Part shown: positions 33,815-45,908 of the stretch, piece after piece | Layout: every line of letters begins with the position of its first letter | Numbering within the stretch: the stretch's first letter is position 1 | Source: Diphasiastrum complanatum | Lineage: Eukaryota; Streptophyta; Lycopodiopsida; Lycopodiales; Lycopodiaceae | NCBI GenBank assembly: GCA_029204225.1 | Contig: CM055096.1 | Location: 29,814,995-29,878,994, forward strand | DNA: 64,000 nucleotides | Reading direction: 5' to 3' | Program-made: the position numbers and the translations under genes | The notes under the pieces: model-generated | Database searches by the model: none | What the model was told of the DNA's origin: nothing | The model's input: the letters and a program-made list of their open reading frames with translations, nothing else

Positions 33815-34349
33815 TGTCATGTACTTTTAGTACATCAGTGCTTTTCAAAGCAATATAATATCCATTGTAAGCTTTGTAGGTCCAAAAGAAGCTATTAGCC
33901 TTAATAACAAGGTGGTTCCCTCTTTAGGCCCTCCAAAGTAATTAATAAGGATAATAGGCCAACAAGGGCCCAATGTAGTTTGAATAATACTTAACAAGGA
34001 CTAGCTATCCCTCAAGATAGTTATGTTTAGTTAAGTAAGAGCATTGTCTATAACTAGGGAAGAGACATCATTTTATGAATCTTTGGCTCATTTGCAAGTG
34101 AGAGCTTCTAGCTTCCTTGTGAATGTGAGCCATAGGGATCTCCATTGTTAGGTCTCATGTGCCCTATCCACATGAATCAATGCTCATGTTCATATCTTGT
34201 ACTCTTTCTTTCATTACTAATGTGATTCTATGGTGATCTCCATGTTTCTAGCTTTCTATTGATATGCTATCATGATTGTCTTGTTCTCTTCTTGCTTCTA
34301 GCTTTATTTCCATTGTAATTGCTATTAGTTTGGGATTTGGCACATGACA
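33815..34349 (+). repeat. 3' LTR of the 7.1-kb element
   Basis: 535 bp, TGTCATG...CATGACA, preceded by the purine tract AAGTAGGGGAAG (33803-33814). Confidence 0.88.
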
Positions 34350-35890
34350 TAGTGGCAAAGAGGATCTTCCCTTTAGAAAGCTGAATTTTTACCTTGACTA
34401 ATTTGTGTGCTTGAGGAAGTAGAAGAAAAAAGATCACTGGAGATCAATGCAACAGGAAGGCTACAGCTTATGGTTAGGAGAGACAAAGAGAAGATGTTCT
34501 TACATTTACGTTATTACAATAGATGCTTTGAGAGTATAAATATCAAACAACTTTATTTCGACAGTTTACTTCGGATTTTTTGTTCTATTGATGAGATCTT
34601 TGAGCAAATTGTGTTTGGTTGGACTTATTTTTCGCATTTGAAGCATGAATGATATAAGCCCTTTCAAGTTCTTTGCGAGTTTGATGTTAATGATATCCCA
34701 CCTTTTATATGCTCTAACATTAAACGATTAAAAGATTTTATTTCTGAAAGTTTTGGGCATGTGATTTCCATGGATACTAGAATTATTAGCAATAAGTTTT
34801 TAAAGAACAACTTGAATGAAGGACTTAATCATATTCCTATACGTCAATCAAATATCAATGAGATTGCTACTGAATTGTACCAAGAATGGCTTAAACTGGC
34901 TAAAATGTTACCCATATATCAGAACATTGATCACGATACGAAAAGCATGTTGTAACAAACTTTTTAAAGATAACTAAATGGCTGCACGATAAAAGCTTAA
35001 TTGAAAACAAGCTAAGGAATGTCATTGATGAGCTCACTGATTGGATCACTACCAACTTATATGTGAATGGTATGGATAAGGCTTAGCATAATCCCTATTT
35101 CATGTGCATCTACTTTGTTAGAAATTTGGCTTTACAGAGGTTGTCTAGCATAGTCAATGTTTCATGTGCATCTACTTTGTTAGAAATTTGGCTTTACAAA
35201 GGTTGTCTAGTCCAGATTTTGCCGCTTTTCCAGATGAAGGTAGCAATACCATTAACAATGCCATGAAAGTTATCAAACATACTTTTGCTAATAAGATACC
35301 AGAATACCTAATAGGGAAAGAAGAGTTAACTTTTTTACTATGTACCTTTAAAGCACATAAAAATTCTTTCAGAGGGATCACCAATGCACATGATTGCTAC
35401 TTTTTTAAGGTGGCCACATTTCTTATAGGAGCTCTTGGTATTCTGTCTCCGCTCCTCATGGAGGGTGCAGGCCTTAAGGTAAATACATACCGGAGTATCA
35501 TAAATGTGGATACAAACCTATTTTGGCAATGCAACTCATCCACTGAATTCTACCTTAATGTGCCAAGCAAAATCAGCTCTATGTTACCGACATCTCCAAG
35601 TGTTACGAATATATCCCTCTCAATGGCCCAGACGGGTTAAAAACCATTATACATAAGGTGATCATGTATGCATTAAAATATTGTAAAAATGAAAGTCTTG
35701 TTTATAAATGGAAATCTAACCCATGGGAGTTTAAGTGAAAATGGTTAAACAAACTAGCTAAGAAGTGGACTTGTATTGACAAAACACAACTCTGCCAATG
35801 GAATGATGTATTGATTGATAACTACATTGTGAGACTAGGAAGCAAGACTTGGAGGCAAGTTTGTGGTATTCCCATGGGCTTTGATGTCGT
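34350..35890 (+). pseudogene. GIPMG-type reverse transcriptase relic (Penelope-like or related)
   Basis: A conserved entry 'LNEGLNHIP' is at about 34812-34840 and 'YFVRNLALQRL...PDF' follows at 35175-35217. 'LLCTFKAHKNSFRGITNAH' lies at 35336-35392. RT motif A (VTDISKCYEYIPLNGPDGL, frame-shifted, about 35582-35640) and motif B (RQVCGIPMGF, about 35855-35884) are present, but the catalytic motif C is missing because the sequence breaks off at about 35885. Several stops and a frameshift show it is dead. This RT type resembles Penelope-like or related non-LTR enzymes; exact family needs a search. Confidence 0.7.
35100..35222. repeat. 62-bp tandem duplication within the RT relic
   Basis: CATGTGCATCTACTTTGTTA at 35101 recurs at 35163 with its following 40 bases. 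The duplication repeats part of the coding sequence (YFVRNLALQRL). Confidence 0.92.
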
Positions 35891-35909
35891 AAATCAGGAG
35901 GTTATAAAA

Positions 35910-36290
35910 AATGAGCTCTAATACCATGTCGAAAATCAAGAGGATCAGAGAACTGATCAACTAGCATCGGATCAGAGGAGCTTTGCTAGAAACAGATGCT
36001 CTGATATCGGATCAATGATGGTATTATAGCAACAGAAGTGGAGAAATGGATAGTGCATGGATTGGAAGTACAACAATTACCAACAAAACAAGATGAATAA
36101 AACAGTAGCTATGCGCAATAGAACGAAGCAGTAGTGGTAACTAGAAACTTGCACTCTAATTGACTGAAGCATGAGTACAAGAGCGTGATGCAACGTGAGA
36201 TAGTGAGCACAAAAATTGCTTCAACTAATAATGTTTAATCAGATAAATTGAGAAACAGCGAAAGTATATCTACTGCTAGCAAGCATCACA
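35910..36290 (-). mobile_element. Possible minus-strand LTR end with primer site
   Basis: GAGCTCTAATACCATGTC reads on the minus strand as GACA-TGGTATTAGAGCTC: a CA end followed by a primer-like site with one change. The LTR would lie to the right (35925 on). Its start is not defined and its interior, expected to the left, is absent, so it would be truncated. Confidence 0.35.
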
Positions 36291-36303
36291 AATCATTCAC
36301 AGA

Positions 36304-36735
36304 TTATGCACATGCTAGAACAGAGTGCTGCAACTTGTCTATATTATCAACTAGAGACAAAGGCCAGAGTTGTTCCTGTACTTGACTTTTGAGGCGTTTG
36401 AAACGCTCGATATAGTCTTGTACACGTTCATCCTTTGCCATCTTGATGTTACTCAATTTGACAAAAGGACTCTCGATCAAGCGAAAGGGCTTAAAATGCT
36501 TGATAAAGGACTCTTTCAAGATTGACCAGTCTGTCTTATCTTCATGATCAAGGTTGAAAAACCAATCACATGTTTTAGCAATCATGGTCATCGAAAATAG
36601 CTGGACCATAGCATCGGGAGATGTTTCGCCATACACATCACATGCATTCTCAAAGATTTGCAAAAATCTTTGAGGGTCCGAACTACCGTCAAACTTTGGT
36701 AGATCTAGCTTGGGTGTACGTCTCTCATGATGAGC
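36304..36735 (-). pseudogene. Ty3/Gypsy gag (Retrotrans_gag) fragment
   Basis: From about 36735 minus: PKLDLPKFDGSSDPQRFLQ, then IFENACDVYGE, 'TCDWFFNL', 'WSILKESFIKHFKP' and 'MAKDERVQDYIERFKRL'. These are standard capsid-region signatures of plant Gypsy gag. It ends at a TAA near 36304; no zinc knuckle or pol follows. Confidence 0.85.
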
Positions 36736-36871
36736 ATTGTGGGTAGCAGAGACTCTATTAAGGTTGGTTCTGGCATGTGAAGTTTCAGCACCATAAAATT
36801 GGGGTCATGCGTATGAGGACTCAGCTCTATCAGGTTCTTGTCACTCAAATGGGTTTGTGGATGGCTCTCAC

Positions 36872-36900
36872 GGTTTAGGGTTTAGGATTTAGGGTTTAGA
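36872..36900 (+). repeat. Interstitial telomere-like repeats
   Basis: Four TTTAGGG-type units (GGTTTAGGGTTTAGGATTTA), one with a substitution, directly left of the 25-bp minisatellite. Confidence 0.9.
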
Positions 36901-36902
36901 GA

Positions 36903-37060
36903 TCTGACGCGAACCTGTCGGTCGAGGTTTTTGGTCAGATCTCGACCAACAGGTTCGCGTCAGATCTCGACCAACGGGTCCGCGTCAGATCTCGACCGAT
37001 GAGTTTTCGGTCAAATCTCGACCGACAGGTTCGCGTCAGATGAGTTTTCGATCGTTCAGA
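36903..37060. repeat. 25-bp minisatellite with an inverted first copy
   Basis: Units of CAGATCTCGACCAACAGG-TTCGCGT repeat about four times from about 36940 with small changes. The first copy (36903-36928, GACGCGAACCTGTCGGTCGA) is inverted relative to the rest, so a hairpin with a short loop can form at the left edge. Confidence 0.85.
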
Positions 37061-37223
37061 ATTTTATTTGAACAGACAACATGCCTGATAGAAGAGATCG
37101 CAAGCTTTTCATTGGGTAATAGTACTTCATTTTTCTGAAGTTTTCTCTTGCTCGGAGAGGAAATAATTCAATCGCATCCTGAGATGTTATCTCAAGTTGT
37201 TTGGTGTTTGCGCACACGCGCAC

Positions 37224-37981
<758 letters not shown>

Positions 37982-38960
37982 GAAGGCTAAGGTATTACGA
38001 AGGCTAATAACGAAAGCTAAATTATTGTCCGTGGTTGCTGGGAAGATTAAAAAACAATAGAGCAACTTAATGAGGAACTAGACAGGCTAAAATTTGCCAA
38101 AGCAAGAACAGTGAGATCGAAGGGAGTGCTTTGGTGCTTGTGACACCATGAACAAGAAGGAAAAGATGAAGCACAGACAATTACATCTAAGTTCAATTTC
38201 TAGAATGCACTGAACATGTATTTTAATATTGAAATTTTATCCAATATAGTTTGAAAATGATATAAGTGGCAAGGTATATGTAAAATCATTGCAATGTTTC
38301 ATACCTTGGTGACTAACAGTTCAGTTTGAAGGCTAATGGTTTAAGAATACATATTTTAATGGTTTATAGTTGTCATTTAGCTTTATTGTTATACTTATAT
38401 GTATTGAAGTCTTTTCAAGTACCAACATTTATTGGAATTGCTTGGGTTTTTTGATATGTTATAACCATTTGAACATGAAGCAAATAAATTTATATAGAAT
38501 GGTTCTAAATTATTTGCAATATTTTTGTCATGAGTAATACAAATTGTAGATATAGTAAAATTATTTTTAAGAGGAACATATAGAGGTGCATCTGTCAAAA
38601 TATAAAGGTGCATCTGCCAACATTTTTTAAGGAGGGTTTCAACGATGTTGTTTGTCCAATGTAAACTATTTTGTTTTTGGTGCATTCTAACTTGTAGATG
38701 TGAATGTTCTTCGTGCTCTACGGAAGCCTTGATTTGGCCCTTCACGGCATGATCAAGTGCCAGCCATTGCTACACTGACTCACCCTTCCGTTGTGATGTG
38801 ACTCCTTTGCATCCACCAACATTTTAAGGATCAATCAAAAAACTTGCAGCTCTCCACGGACGTGTCATTATTCGCAAGCTAATGCGAAAGAGAGCAAAAA
38901 AAATAGCCACATCATATTTTTGAATCTACCTCAGATTTTCCTCTACAAACTTTCGCACAG

Positions 38961-39098
38961 TGCACATTCAATAGCAGATATGTGACCTGTAATGCCATCG
39001 CTCGATTACCACACTTTTTCCACCACAAGTCTAGACGACAATTACAAGATCGTCTGCAAGGTGAGGAAGATGACGATGAAGCTCAAAAAACAGAGCTG
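38961..39098 (+). CDS. Candidate penultimate exon of an unidentified gene
   Basis: 46 whole codons between a good acceptor (TTTCGCACAG, pyrimidine-rich upstream) and donor CTG|GTAATT. It reads C-T-F-N-S-R-Y-V-T then ARLPHFFHHKSRRQLQDRL and an acidic GEEDDDEAQKTEL. Amino-acid make-up and phase 0 at both ends look like a real exon. I do not recognise the protein, and earlier exons were not found in the repeat-rich DNA upstream. Confidence 0.4.
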
Positions 39099-39630
39099 GT
39101 AATTAGCCACTACCTAGAACTATGTGATTCCTTACTCATGTACGATCCTCATTCAACTTGAACACTTCTTCTATTGTCTCGTAAGTCCCTCTTTACTATT
39201 TTGTGAAATTGAAATACTCCCTGCAGATCTCTGCTGGTATACAAATCTAAATCACGGAATGTTGTCAACCGTTTATTTTTCACATTAAAGTTGGTTGTTC
39301 AAACAAAAATTCATAATAACGGCAATGGTCTTAACAACCTATGATTACTTGGTTCTGCTATGGCTATGCAGAGATGAATATATTCTGCTGAAACTCATAC
39401 TGCATGGATTGCTGCGCAGAAAATCATTACGTTTACTTTTTATAAACCTCTAACCTCTGTATTCTTGTTTTGCAGAAAGATAGTATCTTCACAAATCTTG
39501 GTTTTGGTTGTCACTTGGAGCTTTTTGTACTTGAAAGAGATTGCCTTAATGTGATGGAATTCTTGTAGGCCAAATCTGGAATACGTTTTTCTTGTTTGCC
39601 TAAATGTTAAAGATATGAATCATGTTGTAG

Positions 39631-39705
39631 GAAAAACCAAATTCTGATGCAACAAATGGAAGAGTTACATCAGAGTCCACAAGTAGTTACTTCTGGGATC
39701 TATAA
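39631..39705 (+). CDS. Candidate last exon of the same unidentified gene
   Basis: Follows acceptor CATGTTGTAG; in phase 0 it encodes EKPNSDATNGRVTSESTSSY plus F-W-D-L and TAA at 39703-39705. This continues the acidic C-terminus of the 38961-39098 exon naturally. A longer overlapping frame (39647-39937) is the competing reading and cannot be excluded. Confidence 0.38.
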   Translation, partial: EKPNSDATNGRVTSESTSSYFWDL

Positions 39706-39939
39706 ACAATCTTTCAAAGGTGCTAAGGATAGTGCCTCAAATGAAAATACAAGTCCCGAAAAGGATCCCAGAAATGCAATCAAAAGATGCGTTAGTAACA
39801 CTCTTCAATCAAGATCATCAACTCCTATCACTGATCTTTCAAAGGTGAAGACATCTTGGGAAGCTGAGCATCCCACACAAATTTATTGTGAGAGGAAGCC
39901 TTTGCATGTGATTCAAATACCAAAGCAGAGACGATAGAA

Positions 39940-40279
39940 TGATGAAAATGAAAATCATGAAATCTCTCTATAACTGAAAACAATTTCTATTTTGATGCAT
40001 ATATAGAACGCGTGAGGTTGAGATATGACGAACGCAAAACTTGAGAGAAAAGAAATAGATCATGAGACCGGGAACTGTTTTTATTCAGATCATTCCTCTG
40101 GGAACAGATCATCCTGCCTTGGAGAACCAGCAAAGAAGAAAGAAATAGGAGAGAAAAGGAGCCATAGGAGGAGGAATGTATGCAAGAGAGCTCGTTCCCA
40201 AAATGCGAGAGAGAGGGAGAGCGGCGAGAGAGAGCTACCGCGAGATCGAGAGCTACATACAGACTCGTGAGAGCTACAT

Positions 40280-40311
<32 letters not shown>

Positions 40312-41210
40312 GGGAGAGGGGGGGTGTTTGTGCGACGTCCGTCAAAAGATATACATGCTATGGAAAATGCCACATCATCACTAAAAATTGATGACATGGA
40401 TTTTTGTTTTTATTTTTTTTTAAATGATGACGTGGAATTTTCTCCTTTCAAAGAACTTTAAAATGGGTATCAGTTGGCCTTATAAAAACAAGTATACAAT
40501 AACAATTCTTTTGAAATGTCTATTTTTTAGATCAATGCGTCGGCGTAAGAGAGGTGTTCTCTCTCGCGGATGAGACTAGCTACTGCTAATTCTTTGTATC
40601 CCGTAACTAGCTACTACTCATTACATCTCTATATATTTCTTCCCACAATGATCCAATACATATATCTTGCCAGGTGAGATTACAAGATTAATCTACTGAT
40701 TGTTACAAAAGAGGTTTAAGTTAAACATCGGTTAACCATGTCTCTCTCATGTACGTCGCTTTATGACTGATCGTGAAAATTTTAATTTTCACGCTTGTCG
40801 AGCTTAGGTCCCAATAGTTCATCCCTGCTCGATAATGCCTCCTGATCTTTTGTTTGCATTCAGGCTCTCATTGGTGCCCAATCTGTCATTGTCAACTATC
40901 ATGGCTTGGTAACACGATTTGTCGTCCTTACCCGATATGTCATCCTTCGGTGTCAGTTACTTCCGTGACTTCGGACATGTTGCATACTTCGGCTGAGTCG
41001 CGAAAAGTGCGAGGAATGCGAAGGTCTTTACAAAACTGATACTAAGTTAAAATAGGCTAATTGTCTGCTTTTTCGAGAATATGCAAAAAGAGCGAACTGT
41101 GCGACAAAATAGTTCAAAAAAGTAGACTATGTAGAATCTAGTTCAAAATATGCAGCAAACTAAAATACCAAGGAAATTGCTAAAGCTTTAAAATAGAAAC
41201 TTAAGGTTTC
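39940..41210. other. Intergenic/repeat DNA
   Basis: Contains a GA/G tract (40281-40325), a hairpin with 10-bp arms CGTGAAAATT/AATTTTCACG at about 40772-40793, and LTR-like debris downstream of the minus-strand Copia fragment. No gene recognised. Confidence 0.5.
40281..40325. repeat. (GA)n followed by poly-G
   Basis: About 20 bases of GA, then a run of 14 G, then AGAGGGGGGG. Confidence 0.95.
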
Positions 41211-41211
41211 T

Positions 41212-42480
41212 TCAGCTCCCTCTTGCAGTGGGTATTTTTTTTATTCCCAAGCTCATTCTTTGTCTTTCAAACATAGTCTTGTCCAAGGGTTTTGTGAATA
41301 TGATGGCCACCATCTGCTTAGTTGGAATAAAAACGGTCTTCAACTTGTTCCTTTCCACCAGATCCTTGATCAAGTGATACTTGATAGCAATGTGTTTCGT
41401 TCTGGAATGAAACACTGGATCTTTTGTCAGATGAATAGCAGATGTGTTGTCCATGTACAGGATCAACAGTTCGTTGGTGCTCTGCATCAGTGCTATGTCC
41501 CAGTCCATCCAAGAATTGTTATGAGCCATGTCAGGTCGTTAGCCATTTTGGCTGCAGCAACATATTCTGCCTCACACGAAGATTGGGCAATTGTAGTCTG
41601 CTTCCTGCTGATCCAAATAACAGCTGCATCTGCTACTATGGTGCATCCTTCTGAGATGCTCTTGGAGTCATCTTTGATTGATGCCCAGCTTGCATCGGTA
41701 TAGGAATTCACCTGAAATTTTGCATCACGAGAAAAACAAATACCATAGTTTTTTTTGTCTGTTGCAAGTACTATAAGATCCTCTTAGCAATTTTCTAATG
41801 TGTCGGTCTTGGATTAATGTTGAATTGGCTCAATTTGAACACTGCATAAGCAATGTCTGACCTCGTATTGTCTTCCAAGTACATCAACGGACCCAACAAG
41901 CCCTCTGTAAGGCTTGTACAACATTTTTTCCCGCTCTGTATTGTCTCTGGGACAGTCTTCATTTGTCAGTATTGTGCCAAGTACCATTGGAGTGTTAACT
42001 CCTTTGCAATCTGTCATGTCGAAATCGTCAATAATCCCTTGAATGTATCTTGACTGGTGTAGATAGAGTCTCCCACCTTCAAGATCTATGTCGCGATCTG
42101 CAAGACCAAGTGGCATTTTGCTTCTCCTCGGTCCGATATTTCGAAGTGTCTCAAAATATTTGCCTTCACCTGTGCAATCAGGTTGTCGCTCTTTGACAGA
42201 TCAGGGTGTCGTCTACATAGACGTCGATAATGATGATCTCCCCATCTATGACTTTCACATAGATGTTATAATCAGCCATTAAAGGCTGGAAGCCTAAGGA
42301 TCTGAGTGCTTGATCCTTCTTCTTGTACCACTGTTTGGCAAATTGTTTCAGTCCGTAGATGCTTATGTGCATCTTGTAGGCAATGTCAGCAAATGACTTG
42401 CAAGAAAACCCTTGTGGCTAGTCCATATAGATTTCTTCTTTCAACTCTCCATGTAGGGAGCTAGCTAAGGGTAGGAGATG
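41212..42480 (-). pseudogene. Ty1/Copia RT-RNase H fragment
   Basis: Minus-strand order: E-L-K-E-E-I-Y-M-D with a TAG before PQGF (about 42450-42410), YGLKQ..KQWYKK, the RT catalytic Y-V-D-D (42219-42208, intact), TPM and 'YKPYRGLVGS' region, then RNase H (YTDASWAS..DDSKS, CEAEYVAA, DNTSAIHL, HIAIKYHLIKD, IFTKPLD) to a stop at 41212. Frame changes separate the parts. The 5' half (gag, protease, integrase) is missing beyond about 42480. Confidence 0.9.
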
Positions 42481-42672
42481 GATGAGAGCTCTAGCACCAT
42501 TAGGGTTGGAGGTTGGATCCTGCTTGTTTCAGGTCATAGGCCAGGGCAAGGAGGGTGGACGTAGATTGGATCCTAGAGTGGGATGGAACATGAGCGTTTG
42601 GTTTCTTGTGCTTGACCGGCACCTAGCGGTTTATAGTTCTAGAGTTTGTAACAACTGGTATCAGAGTGTGTC
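42480..42672 (+). mobile_element. LTR end and primer site of a plus-strand element
   Basis: The sequence ending TTTGTAACA at 42654 is followed by AC and TGGTATCAGAGTGTG, a primer-like site. The LTR's left end is not defined. The next decoded part is a Gypsy gag end at 42960, consistent with one element. Confidence 0.6.
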
Positions 42673-42693
42673 AAGTTTGATCATTCCACAACA

Positions 42694-42696
<3 letters not shown>

Positions 42697-42741
<45 letters not shown>
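42697..42741. repeat. (TA)n(CA)n microsatellite
   Basis: About 28 bases of TA then 16 of CA, just inside the element after the primer site. Confidence 0.97.
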
Positions 42742-42959
42742 GTAAATTTTCAAAGTTGTCATAGGAAACCCCAGATTCGGGTTTCAAAGTCATTTTTGAC
42801 AGCTTTTTTTTTTTAATTTTTGGCAAATGGGACTGCCTGCATGCAGACATGGTAGCCAACTCACTGCCTACATGGAAGCCTACTTGTCCATGTGGCAGCC
42901 TCATTCCATAGTGATTGACCATAGTTTCCTCTGGCTATGTGGGGATTGCCCAAGGATTT

Positions 42960-43260
42960 TCAACTTGAGATGAGGAGGAACCAGCCTCTAACTCTTGAGG
43001 ATGCAGTTTGTTGTGCTAGAATATACAATGACACTAGTATAGTAGCCAAGTTTGATCTTGTTGGATAGCCTGAGGCAAAGGGCAAGAAGTCCTTTTCAAA
43101 AAAAGGAAAAGAAAAAGTGAGGGATGTATCTTTTGGACCAAGTGGAACAAAGAAATGATCCACTATGGACCAAGAGACCTTCGCAAAGGCCAGAAGCGAC
43201 AATTTGTGCTTCAATTGTATGGAGCCAGGTTATGTGGCAAAGGATATGCAAATGTGGTAG
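42960..43260 (+). pseudogene. Ty3/Gypsy gag C-terminal fragment with mutated zinc knuckle
   Basis: LTLEDAVCCARIYNDTSIV is the usual end of the capsid region; a basic stretch (KGKKSFSKKGKEKV) leads to a knuckle at 43207-43248 reading CFNCMEPGYVAKDM, where CCHC His is Tyr and the last Cys is Met. Stops: TAG at 43066-43068 (VG-TAG-PEAKG) and a TGA near 43159. Confidence 0.8.
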
Positions 43261-43379
43261 CCTAGTCGTTAAAGAATTCCACAAAATTTGTAAAATCATC
43301 CGTAATATAAAAAGTTTATTGTTCTCCAAGAGAGAGAGAGAAATCTGCTCTTTTGGATTGATAAGTGTATAAAGGGTAA

Positions 43380-44720
43380 TGGAAGGAGTGAAGAGTGTAA
43401 TATCCAAGATTGGATACTACAATGACATATCTGGTTATCCAAAAATGTTGAGTAGATTGTCATCCAATAAACACCAACATGAAACGAATTGGTTAGGGTC
43501 TAAAATTGTAGAAGGGTACCTTATCTTCCAAACAACAGAGTAAACAGTAAGCAACTATCTATTAGAGACAAGCAAAATAGATTCCACAAAACAGAATCAG
43601 ATAGGCAGTTGATTTCTCTTATTGAGCACAAGGAATTAGTTCTTATCATTGAAAAGCAACAAAGCATAATGTGGAACAAATCTCCAGTATCATGTAAATG
43701 ATTAAGTATGATTTTGGATTCCAAAAAATTATGATTGATGAATTATACGAATCTAAATATCTATGATTGATGGATCATAAATAGAAACTTAATTACTGTC
43801 AGAGGATTATAAGGAATTGTGACAATTCTTAAGTGTGATGGATTATTTTTTACCTATTATTTGAGTAAGAATTTGAATCAGTGTTTTGAATCTCTCTACT
43901 CCAGTATTCTATTTGAGAACCTATGGATCTCACAAACATTCTCACAAGGTAAGTATTTTATTTGTGGAAAATTTAATCTATCTAGTGGATGTTATTTTGC
44001 TACAGTTTATGGTCTGCAGATGCTTGAGTACAGTTCTTCATTTGATTGGATCTCCAGTTATCATAGGAGACAGACAAGTCTATTAAGATGAATAAATGCT
44101 ATTTTCTAGCATTTGGTGCTAGAAACAAGAGCATTCAACTCAAAAGAGTATCTGGGATGCTTAGAGTTGAGTTTTAATCATTCTATATCTTAATGATTCT
44201 CCTAGAGATTCTAATTGAATGAATTATCATATCTTAGAATTTGGATTCTAAGGATATTTGTACTTGAAAGCTTATGAATTATCTGTCAGAGTTGTGAATA
44301 ATTTCATACTGTAATTATAATTATTTTATTATTTCTTTAACTTTAATCTCTTAAGTTAGGTTATTTCACCCAGTGTTTCATGTAAGTGCTTTATATGAAG
44401 GTGATGTTACTAACTTGAAGTGAATGTAACCCAGATGGAAAATTTTATCACTTAGTGTACTTTTCAAACCTGAGTTGTACTCCAGTTTAGAGATTATCAC
44501 TTGGAAAATAGGATTATCTCTGAGTACTTGTTTGATGTAAAAGTTAGACTAAGGATAATGATTTTCTAGGTTGATATTGAGATTTAAAAGAACCGTTCAT
44601 GTTATTCTTTCCTGTTTAGAGAGCTTCTAAGGATTATTATTAATTATTATTATAACATTCATATTTCTTTAGAATGTTAGAGAGTTTAGAGGAAAGAATG
44701 TTATGTCCATGGGACAGTAA
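43380..44720 (+). mobile_element. Plus-strand fragment of a non-coding LTR element family
   Basis: AT-rich non-coding DNA ends in the purine tract TTTAGAGGAAAGAA, followed at 44699 by TGTTATGTCCATG. That is the same as the first bases of the LTR of the complete element at 46791-53683 when read on its own (minus) strand. The LTR match fades within about 20 bases, so this is a truncated 3' end in the opposite orientation. Confidence 0.5.
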
Positions 44721-44839
44721 GTAGGATTCAGTATACTCCTAAACCTGGATACACGGTACTCCAACGAAATGATAAAGTGTCTGTTGGAAGACTTTTTTGT
44801 TATTCATTGGTTTAGTACTCCATATTGTCCGAGATAATG

Positions 44840-45418
44840 GCCAAGCTGAATCTTCCAACAAGATTCTCTGCAACATTTATGACAAAAATGGTAGAAGCAA
44901 GTTGTTTTGATTGGGAACATAAGCCTTATTCGGCTTTATGGGAATTCAGAACAACTTACAAAGGTAGTATAAATCAAATGTCATCTTAGCTTGTTTATGG
45001 ATAAGATGCAGTTATGCCAATTGAATTTTTGATACCATCTCTACGCATAGCAGCAACGGAATGCTTGGATGATGCGAAATCCTTCCCGGTGCGTCTTAAG
45101 GCTTTACAAAAACTTTGTGAGACCAGATTGATGGCAGTTCATGCATTAGCAACAGAGAAAGCCCATCGCAAGGCATGGCACAATCGTCGATTACATAAAA
45201 AAGATCTGAAGGAAGGAGATCTAGCACTAATGTATAAGACGAAAGTGATTAAAGGCAAATTGAAGTTCATAGGTGAAGGATTGTATAGAGCGAAAGAAAT
45301 ATTGAACTATGGAGTGGTCATTTTAGAACATTTGGATGGAAAAAGATTCGACACTCCGATGAATGTCAGTCGACTACACAAGTTTTGGCAGCCAGATCAG
45401 CCAGTTCAATCAGAATGA
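44840..45418 (+). pseudogene. Ty3/Gypsy integrase C-terminal remnant
   Basis: RDNGQAESSNK (about 44830-44865) is the integrase core signature. After a frameshift come HKPYSALWEFRTTYK, then SS-TAG-LVYG (TAG at 44987-44989, where QLVYG is usual) and an open stretch 45014-45418 (PIEFLIPSLRIA, RRKAWHNRRLHKKDLKEGDLALMY, LHKFWQPDQP). No chromodomain is seen. Confidence 0.85.
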
Positions 45419-45419
45419 T

Positions 45420-45908
45420 CCAACACCTTGTCAATCTTATTTTGCTTGTTTTACAGTTTTCTTGTTTTTTATTACTTGAGTGATTTTTCTTTTCTTTGGA
45501 AAAAGATTAAAAATAAATAAAATGATGAGTAAAAGTCAAAAAAGTCATTAGAAAGAGAAAAAAATGAAGGGAAGTATTTTTAGAACCTAATTTTTGATGA
45601 AAAATTACTTAGAAAATCACTTTTTGGGTCATATTTTGCACAAATAGCCTTAGAAACCTTCGCTGAGATCACAGATTACACATCCACCTCAGATATACCT
45701 ATATTGAGTTGGGTGAAGGTTATCTTCTATAGTTACTACCTCATTTGCAATTAGGTGAATGTTCAACATTATGCCATTTTGGGAACCTTCGTCGCGTATC
45801 AAATCGTCATTATGAACCTTCGTCGACCTGACAGATGGATTCCGAATGCCAAAATTAGGTTGGGCAAAGGGCCAGATCATCAAAATTTGCATTTAATACA
45901 GTACATGT
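45420..45908. other. Spacer downstream of the integrase remnant
   Basis: AT-rich, then GC-richer DNA with the motif CCTTCGTCG repeated at about 45787 and 45822. No coding signal. Confidence 0.4.

Larger units (their letters stand above)
27251..34349 (+). mobile_element. 7.1-kb LTR retroelement without pol, carrying acidic ORFs
   Basis: LTRs at 27251-27788 and 33815-34349 (538 and 535 bp, about 97% identical by eye) begin TGTCAT and end ATGACA. A primer-like TGGTATCAGAACATAG follows the 5' LTR (27794 on) and AAGTAGGGGAAG precedes the 3' LTR. ATAGTG occurs at both outer junctions, an ambiguous target duplication. The ~6-kb interior has no protease, RT, RNase H or integrase; it has a 2.4-kb non-coding leader, an ORF at 30242-31069 and acidic ORFs at 32568-33515. 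A 1.28-kb TRIM-like element is nested at 31287-32566. Confidence 0.85.

Noticed and set aside
36903..37060. CRISPR-like array of 25-bp repeats
   Set aside because: Units are contiguous without unique spacers, in plant nuclear DNA; it is a minisatellite.
39647..39937. 96-codon plus-strand ORF starting MQQMEELHQ
   Set aside because: Kept only as an alternative: the phase-0 reading of the same acceptor continues the upstream candidate exon better and ends in TAA at 39705.
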